A DNA stretch of 64,000 bases from Bacillus sp. FJAT-44742 (GTDB lineage: Bacteria; Bacillota; Bacilli; Bacillales; Marinococcaceae). Below are positions 11,275 through 19,620 of this stretch, one piece after another. Location: contig NZ_KZ454936.1 of NCBI RefSeq assembly GCF_002797315.1, forward strand, positions 371,133-435,132, read 5' to 3'. Within the stretch, counting starts at the first letter, position 1; every line of letters begins with the position of its first letter. A program made the translations under genes and the position numbers. The notes below the pieces were generated by a model that did not search any database, was not told the origin of the DNA, and saw only the letters and a list, made by a program, of their open reading frames with translations.

Positions 11275-14274
11275 ATGAGACTGGACAGTCAGACTTTTTC
11301 CATACAAATCAACGGTGAAGAGTTTACGGCAAAACCAGGCCAGTCAATCTTTGAGGCAGCAAAGTACGGCGATCTGTATATTCCTGCCATTTGCTCCTCA
11401 CAGCCTGATTTAGGCTTTGGAGTTATTGAAACATGTGATACCTGTTTTGTTGAAGTAAACGGAGAACTGAAACGTTCCTGTTCGACAGAAGCAGCACCTG
11501 GAATGGTGGTTAAAACGGTCTCTGAAAAGGCAAAGGAAGCTCAGGAAGAAGGTATGCAGCGAATCCTAAAAAACCATGAGCTGTATTGCACAGTATGTGA
11601 TAACAACAATGGTAACTGTGTAGTGCACAATACAGCAGAATATTTAGAAATTGAACACCAAAAGTATGAATTTAAACCAAAACCTTATCCTCCTGATAAT
11701 TCACATCCTATGTACCGGTATGAGCCTGACCAGTGTATCCTTTGCGGCCTTTGTGTAGAAGCTTGCCAGGACTTACAGGTGAGTGAAGTGCTTAGCATTG
11801 ACTGGAAGCGGGAAACCCCACGTGTCATTTGGGATAATGACGTTCCCATTGATCAATCGTCTTGTGTGTCGTGTGGTCATTGTGTCACTGTCTGTCCATG
11901 TAATGCCTTGATGGAAAAATCAATGCTCGGGGAAGCTGGATATATGACAGGGATGCCAAAGGATGTTCTTGGCCCGCTTATTGAAACAACCAAAGAGGTA
12001 GAGCCGGGATATCAAGAGATCTTTACAATGTCAAACATTGAAGCAACGATGCGTGAGGATCGGATAAAACGCACCAAAACAGTTTGCACCTACTGCGGGG
12101 TAGGTTGCAGCTTTGAAGTATGGACGAAGGAAAGAGATATTTTAAAAATCCAGCCTCAGCCTGATGCACCTGTCAACGGTATTTCGACGTGTGTTAAAGG
12201 AAAATGGGGATGGGATTTTGTAAACAGTGAAGAGAGGCTTACCAAGCCTTTGATTCGAAAAGAAGGAAAGTTTGTAGAAGCTACCTGGAATGAAGCATTA
12301 ACGCTCATTGCTTCTAAATTTACTGAATTAAAGGACACGTATGGCCCAGATTCCATGGGGTTCATTGCCTCCTCTAAATGTTCGAATGAAGAAAATTACC
12401 TTTTTCAAAAGCTTGCCCGCGGGGTAATGGGCACAAATAATGTAGATAACTGTTCCAGGTACTGTCAGTCCCCGGCGACAGCGGGACTTATGAGGACAGT
12501 TGGGTACGGAGGGGATGCAGGAACCATAGAGGATCTTAAGACGACTGACTTAGTCTTTGTAATTGGAGCAAATCCTGCTGAATCACACCCTGTTCTTGCA
12601 ACGAGGATAAAAAGAGCCCATAAGCTTCATGGGCAGAAATTGATTGTCGCTGATTTAAGAAAACATGAATTAGCTCAGATGGCAGATCAATTTCTCCATC
12701 CAGTTCCATCTTCAGATTTAATATGGATCTCTGCGGTGACAAAGTACATCATCGATCAGGGCTGGGCGGATGATGACTTTATCAAGAACAGGGTTAATAA
12801 TTTTGACGAATACGTCGATTCTTTAGACAAGTATACGTTAGAATATGCTGAACAAGAAACCGGATTAAAGAAAGAGGAGCTTATTGAATTAGCGACTACG
12901 ATCAATGAGGCTGAAACGATGTGCATATGCTGGGCGATGGGGGTTACACAGCATATTGGAGGCACTGAAACGAGTACAGCCATCTCCAACCTTTTGTTAG
13001 TAACCGGAAATTACGGCAAGCCAGGTACAGGGGCTTATCCGTTGCGAGGACATAATAACGTTCAAGGAGCCTGCGATTTTGGGACGATGCCGGCTTGGAT
13101 GCCAGGTTATGAGCCTGTGGAAAATGAAGAAATAAGAGCAAGGTATGAAAAGGCATGGGGTGTTTCACTGCCTCGAAAACCAGGTTTAAACAACCATCAA
13201 ATTGTTGAAACCATTCACAGTGGGAAAGTAAAAGGAATGTATTTATTCGGTGAAGAGATGGGTCTGGTTGATGCCAATATTAATCACGTACATGCCGCTT
13301 TTGAAAAGCTTGAGTTCTTTGTAGTCCAGGATGTCTTCTTCTCCAAAACGGCCGAGTTTGCAGATGTTGTTTTGCCTGCTGCTCCCAGCCTTGAGAAGGA
13401 TGGAACATTTACGAACACGGAACGAAGAATCCAGCGTTTTCATAAAGTTTTTGAACCACTTGGGGACAGTCAGCCTGACTGGAAAATATTCCAGGCCATT
13501 GCTAATCGTTTAGGGGCTAAGTGGAATTATAAGCACCCAAGCGAAATCATGGATGAGGCAGCAAGTCTGGCACCGCTTTTTGCCGGAGTGAGCTATGAGC
13601 GGCTTGAGAAATGGAACAGCCAGCTTTGGCCTGTCCAAAAAAGTGGAGAAAGTACACCTCTTTTGTACACTGAGAAATTTCCATTTGCAGACGGGAAAGC
13701 GAAGCTCTATCCTGTGGAATGGAGAAAGCCTTATGTGCCCGACGAAAAAGAGTATGATTTACATTTAAATAACGGAAGATTGCTTGAGCATTTTCATGAA
13801 GGGAACTTAACGTACAGGTCTAAGAGTATTACTCACAAAGTTCCTCAGCCTTGGCTTGAAGTGTCTCCAGAACTGGCAGAAGAACGCGGAATAAAAACGG
13901 GAGCCCTTGTTAAATTAACGTCCCCGTATGGCGAAGTGAAGATAAGAGTCTGGGTGACCGAGCATGTCTCTGGGAAAGAGCTGTATCTGCCGATGAATAC
14001 AACGGATGAAATGGAAGCCGTAAACATGCTGACGAGCAGCTACCATGATAAAGTGACTCATACTCCAAACTATAAGGAAATGAGTGTCAAAATGGAGGTC
14101 ATTGAAGCGGATGGGGAGTCTCCGCTCCCACGGCATAATTACAGGTTTGGTAACCGCCAGCCGCAGTTTGGAGTAAAAGTGGAAGACAAGTGGTCAAGGG
14201 ACGACTTTACCCCGATTGCTGATCTTATTGAAGGAGAGGGGATGAATGATGGCCAAACAGATCACGCAAATTGA
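11275..14274 (+). CDS. fdhF: Formate dehydrogenase, large catalytic subunit
   Basis: A 999-residue cytoplasmic molybdopterin (bis-MGD) enzyme oxidising formate to CO2, of the Bacillus YjgC/YrhE type. Domains in order: a [2Fe-2S] ferredoxin-like region (about 1-85), a NuoG-like His/Cys cluster motif (HELYCTVCDNNNGNC, near 102-116), two [4Fe-4S] motifs (CILCGLCVEAC and CVSCGHCVTVCPC), the proximal cluster CTYCGVGC near 272-279, the molybdopterin domains, and a C-terminal dinucleotide-binding domain. The active-site position is Cys (NCSRYCQSPA), not selenocysteine, so no SECIS is needed. ATG 11275 is preferred over GTG 11272. The stop overlaps the next gene by 29 bases, so the two are cotranscribed. 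Confidence 0.95.
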   Translation: MRLDSQTFSIQINGEEFTAKPGQSIFEAAKYGDLYIPAICSSQPDLGFGVIETCDTCFVEVNGELKRSCSTEAAPGMVVKTVSEKAKEAQEEGMQRILKNHELYCTVCDNNNGNCVVHNTAEYLEIEHQKYEFKPKPYPPDNSHPMYRYEPDQCILCGLCVEACQDLQVSEVLSIDWKRETPRVIWDNDVPIDQSSCVSCGHCVTVCPCNALMEKSMLGEAGYMTGMPKDVLGPLIETTKEVEPGYQEIFTMSNIEATMREDRIKRTKTVCTYCGVGCSFEVWTKERDILKIQPQPDAPVNGISTCVKGKWGWDFVNSEERLTKPLIRKEGKFVEATWNEALTLIASKFTELKDTYGPDSMGFIASSKCSNEENYLFQKLARGVMGTNNVDNCSRYCQSPATAGLMRTVGYGGDAGTIEDLKTTDLVFVIGANPAESHPVLATRIKRAHKLHGQKLIVADLRKHELAQMADQFLHPVPSSDLIWISAVTKYIIDQGWADDDFIKNRVNNFDEYVDSLDKYTLEYAEQETGLKKEELIELATTINEAETMCICWAMGVTQHIGGTETSTAISNLLLVTGNYGKPGTGAYPLRGHNNVQGACDFGTMPAWMPGYEPVENEEIRARYEKAWGVSLPRKPGLNNHQIVETIHSGKVKGMYLFGEEMGLVDANINHVHAAFEKLEFFVVQDVFFSKTAEFADVVLPAAPSLEKDGTFTNTERRIQRFHKVFEPLGDSQPDWKIFQAIANRLGAKWNYKHPSEIMDEAASLAPLFAGVSYERLEKWNSQLWPVQKSGESTPLLYTEKFPFADGKAKLYPVEWRKPYVPDEKEYDLHLNNGRLLEHFHEGNLTYRSKSITHKVPQPWLEVSPELAEERGIKTGALVKLTSPYGEVKIRVWVTEHVSGKELYLPMNTTDEMEAVNMLTSSYHDKVTHTPNYKEMSVKMEVIEADGESPLPRHNYRFGNRQPQFGVKVEDKWSRDDFTPIADLIEGEGMNDGQTDHAN

Positions 14275-14749
14275 AAAGCATAATCCAAGTCAGGCAGAAG
14301 AAAGAGAAGAAGCAATCAGAACACTTGTGGACATGACAGCTGATAATCATGAGTCACTCATGCTTCTTCTGGAGGTTATTAAAGAAGTTAAGGATGCAGA
14401 AGTGTTAGATATGGCACGGGGATTTTTGAGAACCCGGGATAAAATTGGTGCCATTGCCGTAGAACAGATTAATCAGCCGAATGTGCACCGCGTGGTACAG
14501 GCAGGAACCCAGGCTTTTCAATTTTTAGGTAAAGTGGACCCGAAGGATATGGAGATATTACTTGCAGGGGTTGCTAATGGTCTTGACCGCACAAGTAAAG
14601 GGATAGAAAGCGATGAGAAGCTCTCCCTCTGGGGAATGGCAAAATCATTGAGAGATCCTGATATCAATGCTTCTATGCAAACGATGTTCGGTTTCTTAAA
14701 AGGAATGGGAGAGGCGTTGAACAACCATAAACCTGAAGCTGATCGATAA
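14246..14749 (+). CDS. DUF1641 protein, formate dehydrogenase partner
   Basis: A 167-residue helical protein with the DUF1641 core near 85-160 (GLDRTSKGIESDEKLSLWGM region). In Bacillus the DUF1641 genes yjgD and yrhD follow the formate dehydrogenase genes yjgC and yrhE in the same way. The start lies 29 bases inside the end of fdhF and has its own GGAGAGGGG site, indicating translational coupling. It is probably a small subunit or assembly factor of the dehydrogenase; the biochemical role is not established. No Cys-based cofactor site and no membrane segment. Confidence 0.9.
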   Translation: MMAKQITQIEKHNPSQAEEREEAIRTLVDMTADNHESLMLLLEVIKEVKDAEVLDMARGFLRTRDKIGAIAVEQINQPNVHRVVQAGTQAFQFLGKVDPKDMEILLAGVANGLDRTSKGIESDEKLSLWGMAKSLRDPDINASMQTMFGFLKGMGEALNNHKPEADR

Positions 14750-14814
14750 GAGGAAGAGAGCTACGATCCCACTCTCTCTGTGTTTTTCATACTTGTAGGT
14801 AAGGAGAAGTCACA

Positions 14815-15036
14815 ATGGAAACCCAAAAGCTTGTCATAAATAATTTGAGCAATCAAGAGGATGCCCTGAAAGTGGAAAATATTCTTAGAGATGTTTGGGG
14901 CATAAGAAAAGTCAATGTAGATGTGGATAAGCAGGAAGCGGTATTTTCATATGATGAAAAAGCAGCATCATACATCGATTTTCAGCAGGCCGTTGTTGAT
15001 GCTGGCTATAGAGTGGAAGGCGACGAAGGGTCTTAG
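14815..15036 (+). CDS. HMA-like small protein lacking the metal-binding Cys pair
   Basis: A 73-residue protein with the beta-alpha-beta pattern of heavy-metal-associated (CopZ/Atx1-like) domains: LVINNLSNQEDALKVENIL, then VRKVNVDVDK-type strands and a C-terminal VVDAGYRVEGDE ending that is typical of copper chaperones. The CxxC that normally lies in the first loop is replaced by NLSNQED, so it is unlikely to bind copper in the usual way. It follows the DUF1641 gene by 65 bases with an AAGGAGAAG site and precedes a tiny CxxC protein, suggesting a role linked to the formate dehydrogenase operon (inference). Confidence 0.75.
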   Translation: METQKLVINNLSNQEDALKVENILRDVWGIRKVNVDVDKQEAVFSYDEKAASYIDFQQAVVDAGYRVEGDEGS

Positions 15037-15066
15037 AAAAACATACTTCTGAGGAGGTGCACGCCG

Positions 15067-15201
15067 ATGCCACGGGTGTGCGAAATATGCGGCAGACGTG
15101 AGGAAGAAAGAATGGAAGAAGCAGCAGATCACGAACTTCTTGATGTATGCCACTCTTGTGCAAAAGATTTTCAGCAGCCTCATCCGGTAAGTGACTCGTA
15201 A
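15067..15201 (+). CDS. 44-residue double-CxxC (zinc-ribbon-like) protein
   Basis: The frame starts at an ATG preceded by a strong GAGGAGGTG site and encodes 44 residues: a CxxC pair at residues 5-8 (CEIC), an acidic helix (REEERMEEAADHELLD) and a second pair CHSC at about 32-35. The four Cys probably hold one zinc or iron. It lies 30 bases after the HMA-like gene and directly before the operon terminator. No function is known to me; context suggests a formate dehydrogenase accessory. Confidence 0.72.
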   Translation: MPRVCEICGRREEERMEEAADHELLDVCHSCAKDFQQPHPVSDS

Positions 15202-15211
15202 ACAAAGAAAG

Positions 15212-15246
15212 GACTGCACCCCACCTATAAGTTGGGGTGCTTTTAT
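15212..15246 (+). terminator. Terminator of the formate dehydrogenase operon
   Basis: Hairpin GCACCCCA / TGGGGTGC with a 9-base loop, followed by TTTTATT. Confidence 0.85.
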
Positions 15247-15287
15247 TATGTAATGATGGATGAAAAATCCACAAGAAAGTGGGACTT

Positions 15288-15296
15288 TGGTATAAT
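15288..15296 (+). promoter_or_regulatory. Extended -10 promoter element
   Basis: TGGTATAAT, an extended -10 box, ends 28 bases before the ATG of the gene at 15325. No good -35 box is seen. Confidence 0.5.
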
Positions 15297-15324
15297 GGCG
15301 TAAATGAATACTAAAGGGTGACTA

Positions 15325-15852
15325 ATGGTGGATGCAAATACAGTAACCTTGCTTATTTCCCTGCTGTCTTTAACTATATCAGGGGGAGTAGCTGTTATTA
15401 CATACCGGTATAATAATATCACAATAAGAAATGAGGCCAGAGTAGAACATAATAAGTTAATGCTTGAAATTGACAAGATGTACATAGAGGATCCGGATTT
15501 ATGGAGTATTTATGACGATCATCCTATTTCGCAGCATATAGAAAAAACCCCGTTAAGAAAAGGAAAAAAAGAGGCTTTTATTTATTATTATATTAACTTC
15601 TTTGACATCATTTTTGATTTTTACCACAAAAAGATCTACAAGAATAAGAACGACAAAGAAGATTGGGAATCCTGGGTAGCTTTTATCAAACACTTTTTTA
15701 AAGGCTGCTCTCTGGCCAGAGGGATGTTTAAAGATTCCGCTGCATGGTATGACAAAGAATTTGCTGCCTTTGTATTATCTGTAATCAACGAAGTAGAAGA
15801 AGAGGAAAAAACAATCGCTGTAGATTGGAGCAATAAACATGACCCGGCATAA
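15325..15852 (+). CDS. Membrane-anchored protein of unknown function
   Basis: A 175-residue protein with one N-terminal membrane helix (about residues 7-27, TLLISLLSLTISGGVAVITY) and a cytoplasmic, charged, aromatic-rich domain (FIYYYINFFDIIFDFYHKKI near 85-104). The start has an AAAGGGTG site. I do not recognise the family. Its last 14 bases overlap the following GNAT-like gene, so the two products are probably made together and may act as a membrane anchor and an enzyme. No catalytic motif is visible. Confidence 0.75.
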   Translation: MVDANTVTLLISLLSLTISGGVAVITYRYNNITIRNEARVEHNKLMLEIDKMYIEDPDLWSIYDDHPISQHIEKTPLRKGKKEAFIYYYINFFDIIFDFYHKKIYKNKNDKEDWESWVAFIKHFFKGCSLARGMFKDSAAWYDKEFAAFVLSVINEVEEEEKTIAVDWSNKHDPA

Positions 15853-16411
15853 TAACGGTGAAATGGTAACACCAGAAAAAGAAGACATAAATGAAATGTT
15901 AGAGCTGAACTATAAAATTTACCCAAAAGAGTGGCACGTTTCAAAAGAGTATGTCCTTTCTATTATGGAAAGAAACCCTTTTGTTTACAGGGTGTATAAA
16001 GAGAATAAACAGGTTAAAGGGATTCACAGTTTATTCCCTCTTCCCAAAACGGTGTACGAACAGGTCCTGACCGGTGAAATATCGGAAAAGAGCTTATGCG
16101 AACATATTATAGATTACAAGAAACCAGGTGATGTATATCTTTACTTGATTTCTATTATCGTTGATATTCATAGTCAAAAGGCAAAGGAATATACGAAACA
16201 CCTTTTGTATGATATGGTTTCACAGCTTCATTGGATTGAGAAACAGGACCAGAACATTAAAGAGATTGGAGCTATTGCCATTTCAAAGGATGGAGAAAGG
16301 ATATTACAACGTATAGGATTTTCCCACAGCCATTCACTGAAAGAGGAAGGAATATCCTACCCGGTCTTCCGATCTTCCAAAGAAAGCATTTTACAAGCTA
16401 TTACTCTATAA
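15839..16411 (+). CDS. GNAT-like acetyltransferase domain protein
   Basis: A 190-residue protein with a GNAT-type arrangement: an N-terminal MLELNYKIYPKEW segment, a strand-rich middle (VYRVYKENKQVKGIHSLFPL), YLYLISIIVDIHSQKAKEYTKHLLYDMV matching the beta4-motif A region in short pieces, and a terminal ILQRIGFSHSHSL segment like the GNAT C-terminal strand. The acyl-CoA loop RxxGxG/A is poorly conserved (HSQKAKEY). It overlaps the preceding membrane protein gene and ends at a terminator. The substrate is unknown. Confidence 0.68.
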   Translation: MTRHNNGEMVTPEKEDINEMLELNYKIYPKEWHVSKEYVLSIMERNPFVYRVYKENKQVKGIHSLFPLPKTVYEQVLTGEISEKSLCEHIIDYKKPGDVYLYLISIIVDIHSQKAKEYTKHLLYDMVSQLHWIEKQDQNIKEIGAIAISKDGERILQRIGFSHSHSLKEEGISYPVFRSSKESILQAITL

Positions 16412-16450
16412 GAAGCCAGCCTGAAGTAACATCAGGGTGGCTTTTCTTTT
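16411..16450 (+). terminator. Terminator after the membrane/GNAT gene pair
   Basis: Hairpin AAGCCAGCCTGA / TCAGGGTGGCTT (one mismatch) followed by TTCTTTT. Confidence 0.8.
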
Positions 16451-16884
16451 GTTTCCTTGCTTAGACAACCATAAAGATCCAAAGCTCTAGTCGTATAACA
16501 GTCTCTCACGGAACTTGCTTCAGAATCTAAAGCAGTATTACCGTTGGAATAACAACGGTCAACCTGGTTTATTGGGCAGTTGATCATGGTATAATGAAGA
16601 GGGTGTCTTAACAAGCCGCACAATTAGCGGTCTTATTAGACCCCTCGATATTTTTTGAGCTCATTGTGAAAAAATGGGATATGAAGGTACCTATAAATGA
16701 TGTATGTTTGTACCCGAAGAGTCGTCATGCATTTTAGGCAAAGAAAACAGTGAATGAATATGAAGTGAAGGCGAAATGGCTGTCGCACTTGTACCTTTGG
16801 TGAAAGAGAGCTTCCATGCCATCGTTAAAAAAAGAGGTTGCCCAAAAAGCTTATGGGACAGCCTCTTCATAAATGAAGGTAGGA
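16451..16884. other. Decayed intergenic stretch
   Basis: No intact gene is seen. A 63-codon minus-strand frame (16432-16623) encodes DSEASSVRDCYTTRALDLYG without a ribosome site or start context, and the region has patchy open segments on both strands. It may be debris of an inserted element, but I cannot name a family. It ends in the terminator of the gene at 17550. Confidence 0.4.
16829..16868 (-). terminator. Terminator of the B3/4-domain gene
   Basis: On the minus strand GAGGCTGTCCC / GGGCAACCTC is followed by a run of seven T (16829-16835 read as A on the + strand). Confidence 0.8.
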
Positions 16885-17550
16885 CTACTCTAAGAGAAAC
16901 CATTCAGCATCACCGCTATGAAGCTGGGTGAACATTTTTGCCAGAGAGCTTAACATCTCATTGGCTTCTGCAGACGCCATCGACGGCCGAAGGTAAGCAA
17001 TATGTAACGCATTTGCAGTGGTATTGTCTACTTTCGTTCTTGCCGAGTCTACAATAGGACTGCCAAAGGGCCCTTGAGCATCAGCGGAGACAAGGCGGCC
17101 TTGTAAGGAATTTTCCCGGCCGTTCAGGCCTTTATAACTTTCGCCTTCATTACCAAGGCGTAATATGATAGAATCTTGAAGTTGGTCCAAATTATAAATT
17201 CCAAATGGGATTTCATATTGCAGAGAAAAGAAATTATTTAGATCCACTGCTGAGTTTATAAAGCCCATTTTCTGTTTTCGCCCTACTTTTCGAAAGAGGG
17301 CTTCATGAGACGGCCTATACCTGCCGGGATCAATGCCAAGAGTCTTGAATACCTTTCTCCATTCTTTCACGCCTTGATACCTGGTTACAGAGTCGTTTTC
17401 TAAATCAACCTGAATTTTTTCCTGAAAAAACTCGAGCCGCCCTTTTAACATTTTAGGGGACTCATCAACCACAATATCTTTATAGGTAAGGATACCGATT
17501 TTAAAATCAGGCACTCGTTTTTTGATGTCCTGGTGAATAGATATGTTCAT
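16885..17550 (-). CDS. B3/4 (tRNA-editing-like) domain protein
   Basis: A 221-residue protein consisting of a B3/B4 domain, the fold that hydrolyses mischarged Tyr-tRNA in the PheT subunit of phenylalanyl-tRNA synthetase. Recognisable pieces are RVPDFKIGILTY (13-24), the core GRYRPSHEALFRKVGR and INSAVDLNNFFSLQYEIPFG near 125-144, and the late SADAQGPFGSPIVDSARTKV segment. Free-standing B3/4 proteins are common in Bacillota and are thought to act in RNA or aminoacyl-tRNA quality control; the exact role is unproven. The start has an AGAGGAGGAAGG site. It is divergent from queG with 95 bases between. Confidence 0.85.
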   Translation of the reverse strand: MNISIHQDIKKRVPDFKIGILTYKDIVVDESPKMLKGRLEFFQEKIQVDLENDSVTRYQGVKEWRKVFKTLGIDPGRYRPSHEALFRKVGRKQKMGFINSAVDLNNFFSLQYEIPFGIYNLDQLQDSIILRLGNEGESYKGLNGRENSLQGRLVSADAQGPFGSPIVDSARTKVDNTTANALHIAYLRPSMASAEANEMLSSLAKMFTQLHSGDAEWFLLE

Positions 17551-17645
17551 TGCCTTCCTCCTCTTGCATTTATTTGTTGCTTAGTTTATCACAACTTAGT
17601 CCAGGCCGCCTATACAAGTGCTTTATTGAGATAGGAGTGAGAAGA

Positions 17646-18767
17646 ATGGCAGATGCCCAGTTGAAAGAAGAAATTATTGCATATAGTAAAAAGATTGGAA
17701 TTGATAAGATTGGCTTTGCTTCTGCAAATCCCTTCTTATCCTTAAAAGACAGGTTGTTAAAGCAGCAGGAGCTTGGATATCAATCTGGATTTGAAGAACC
17801 GGATATCTATAAACGAACTCACCCTGATATGGTTCTCCCGGAAGCTAAAACAATCATAGCAATTGCTTTGGCCTACCCATCAAAAATGAAAAACCCTCCA
17901 AAAAGCAAAAAAGGCGACCGACGAGGCGTGTTTTGCCGTGCTTCCTGGGGGGAGGATTATCATAGAGTATTGAAAAACAGATTAGAAAAGCTGCAGGAAT
18001 TTATCCAGGAAAAAGCTCCGGCCGCCAGGATGAAATCAATGGTAGACACTGGGGAATTATCTGACCGGGCTGTGGCAGAGCGGGCCGGCATAGGATGGAG
18101 CGGAAAGAACTGCGCCATTATTACTCCGGAATTTGGCTCTTATGTTTATTTAGGAGAAATGATCACTACATTATCCCTTCCTCCTGATCAGCCAGTTACT
18201 GATCAATGCGGTTCTTGTAATAAATGTGTAGAGGCTTGCCCGACAGGGGCGTTGGTTCAAGGAGGCCAGCTTGACTCTAATAAATGTATTGCTTATCTGA
18301 CACAAACAAAAGACTTTTTACCGGATCAATATAGGAAAAAGCTTGGCAATAGACTTTATGGCTGTGACACATGCCAACAGGTTTGCCCAGAAAATAAAGG
18401 GATCGATTATCATCATCAAGAAGAGTTTGAACCAGATCCTGAAATCGTTAAGCCGAAACTCATTCCCTTGCTTCAAATCAGCAATAAAGAATTTAAGAGA
18501 AAGTTTGGTCCAATTGCTGGTTCTTGGAGAGGGAAGAAACCTATACAGAGAAATGCTATTATTGCTTTAGGTCATTTTAAAGAAGAAAAGGCTGTAGACG
18601 ATTTAGGGAAATTGCTTATTGATGATCCTCGTCCAGTCATTCGTGGCACTGCTGCCTGGGCATTAGGTGAAATAAATAATAGAGAGTCCAGAGATTATCT
18701 TAATCAGGCGCTTAAACAAGAAATCGACAGCAATGTAAAAAAAGAAGTTGATAATGCCCTAAAATAA
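17646..18767 (+). CDS. queG: Epoxyqueuosine reductase QueG
   Basis: A 373-residue cobalamin- and iron-sulfur-dependent enzyme reducing epoxyqueuosine to queuosine in tRNA, the last queuosine step. The N-terminal cobalamin-binding region includes VDTGELSDRAVAERAGIGW (about 130-148). Two ferredoxin motifs follow, CGSCNKCVEACP and CDTCQQVCPEN, and the C-terminus (about 300-373) carries HEAT-like repeats (ALGHFKEEKAVDDLGKLL) that contact tRNA. An upstream frame extends to 17550, but ATG 17646 has the AGGAGTGAG site and matches the family start. It shares orientation with ogt 63 bases later. Confidence 0.95.
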   Translation: MADAQLKEEIIAYSKKIGIDKIGFASANPFLSLKDRLLKQQELGYQSGFEEPDIYKRTHPDMVLPEAKTIIAIALAYPSKMKNPPKSKKGDRRGVFCRASWGEDYHRVLKNRLEKLQEFIQEKAPAARMKSMVDTGELSDRAVAERAGIGWSGKNCAIITPEFGSYVYLGEMITTLSLPPDQPVTDQCGSCNKCVEACPTGALVQGGQLDSNKCIAYLTQTKDFLPDQYRKKLGNRLYGCDTCQQVCPENKGIDYHHQEEFEPDPEIVKPKLIPLLQISNKEFKRKFGPIAGSWRGKKPIQRNAIIALGHFKEEKAVDDLGKLLIDDPRPVIRGTAAWALGEINNRESRDYLNQALKQEIDSNVKKEVDNALK

Positions 18768-18830
18768 GCTAATATAGCATAAAATAGCTTTGGAAAGTTC
18801 CATAATAATTATGTAGTATTAAGGACAAGA

Positions 18831-19391
18831 ATGGCATGGAAGGATGTGGTATCTGTGTCTGAGAAGCGATCAGTCTTCTATTCAGAGATGGACAGTTTCA
18901 TAGGTCCAATAACGCTTGTAGGTACCAATCAGGGGGTTTGCATGCTCCAATATGGGTCTGCCGAACACTCTCTCCCCTTGGTTAAAACATGGTTGAAGAA
19001 AAAGAATTTAAAAGTCGACCTGCTTCAACAAAACAATGAAGCTCTTCAGACGGTTGTTACCCAGCTGGAAGAATATTTTTCAGGTGAAAGAAATACATTT
19101 GATGTTGAGATAGATCTCTATGGAACTAAATTTCAAAGGCTTGTGTGGGAAGCGTTGAATGCTATTCCATACGGCCAAACAAAATCTTATAAACAAGTAG
19201 CTTTGGAAATAGGAGCCCCGAAAGCCGTCAGAGCGATAGGGGCAGCAAACAACCAAAACCCACTCCCTATTATCCTGCCATGTCATCGCGTAGTAGGAAG
19301 CAACGGGGCGATGGTTGGTTACGGAGGAGGCCTTCGCAAAAAAGAGCAGTTATTAGTGTTGGAAGGAGCCTTGCAGAAAGTTTCCTCTTAA
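18831..19391 (+). CDS. ogt: Methylated-DNA--protein-cysteine methyltransferase
   Basis: A 186-residue suicide DNA repair protein that takes O6-alkyl groups from guanine onto its own Cys. The active-site motif ILPCHRVVGSNG is at about 147-158, preceded by the helix-turn-helix segment IPYGQTKSYKQVALEIGAPKAVRA with the Tyr and Arg finger residues, and an N-terminal ribonuclease H-like domain. The start is either ATG 18831 (AAGGAC upstream) or GTG 18855; both are in frame. A terminator follows. Confidence 0.93.
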   Translation: MAWKDVVSVSEKRSVFYSEMDSFIGPITLVGTNQGVCMLQYGSAEHSLPLVKTWLKKKNLKVDLLQQNNEALQTVVTQLEEYFSGERNTFDVEIDLYGTKFQRLVWEALNAIPYGQTKSYKQVALEIGAPKAVRAIGAANNQNPLPIILPCHRVVGSNGAMVGYGGGLRKKEQLLVLEGALQKVSS

Positions 19392-19449
19392 ACCTGTAAG
19401 AATAAGAGGACAGCACTACGACTGACTAAATGCTTAGACCTAAAAAAGA

Positions 19450-19498
19450 AGTGGCTGTGCGCAAAAGCTTTGCTTTTGAGACAGTCTCTTTTTTTTGT
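19450..19498 (+). terminator. Terminator after ogt
   Basis: Hairpin of GGCTGTGCGCAAAAG with CTTTTGAGACAGTC, followed by eight T. Confidence 0.8.
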
Positions 19499-19620
19499 CT
19501 TCCTGTCTTCAAAGAGGGTGCGTTTTTATCTATGAGAGGTTAACAAGTGTGATAAAGTGATATAAAGTATTTCGATAAATGAACCATGTACTTTGTCTTT
19601 TGTTGAAGGTGGGAACTTCG

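Noticed and set aside
11275-14274. Selenocysteine in formate dehydrogenase
   Set aside because: The active-site codon is a normal Cys codon; there is no in-frame TGA.
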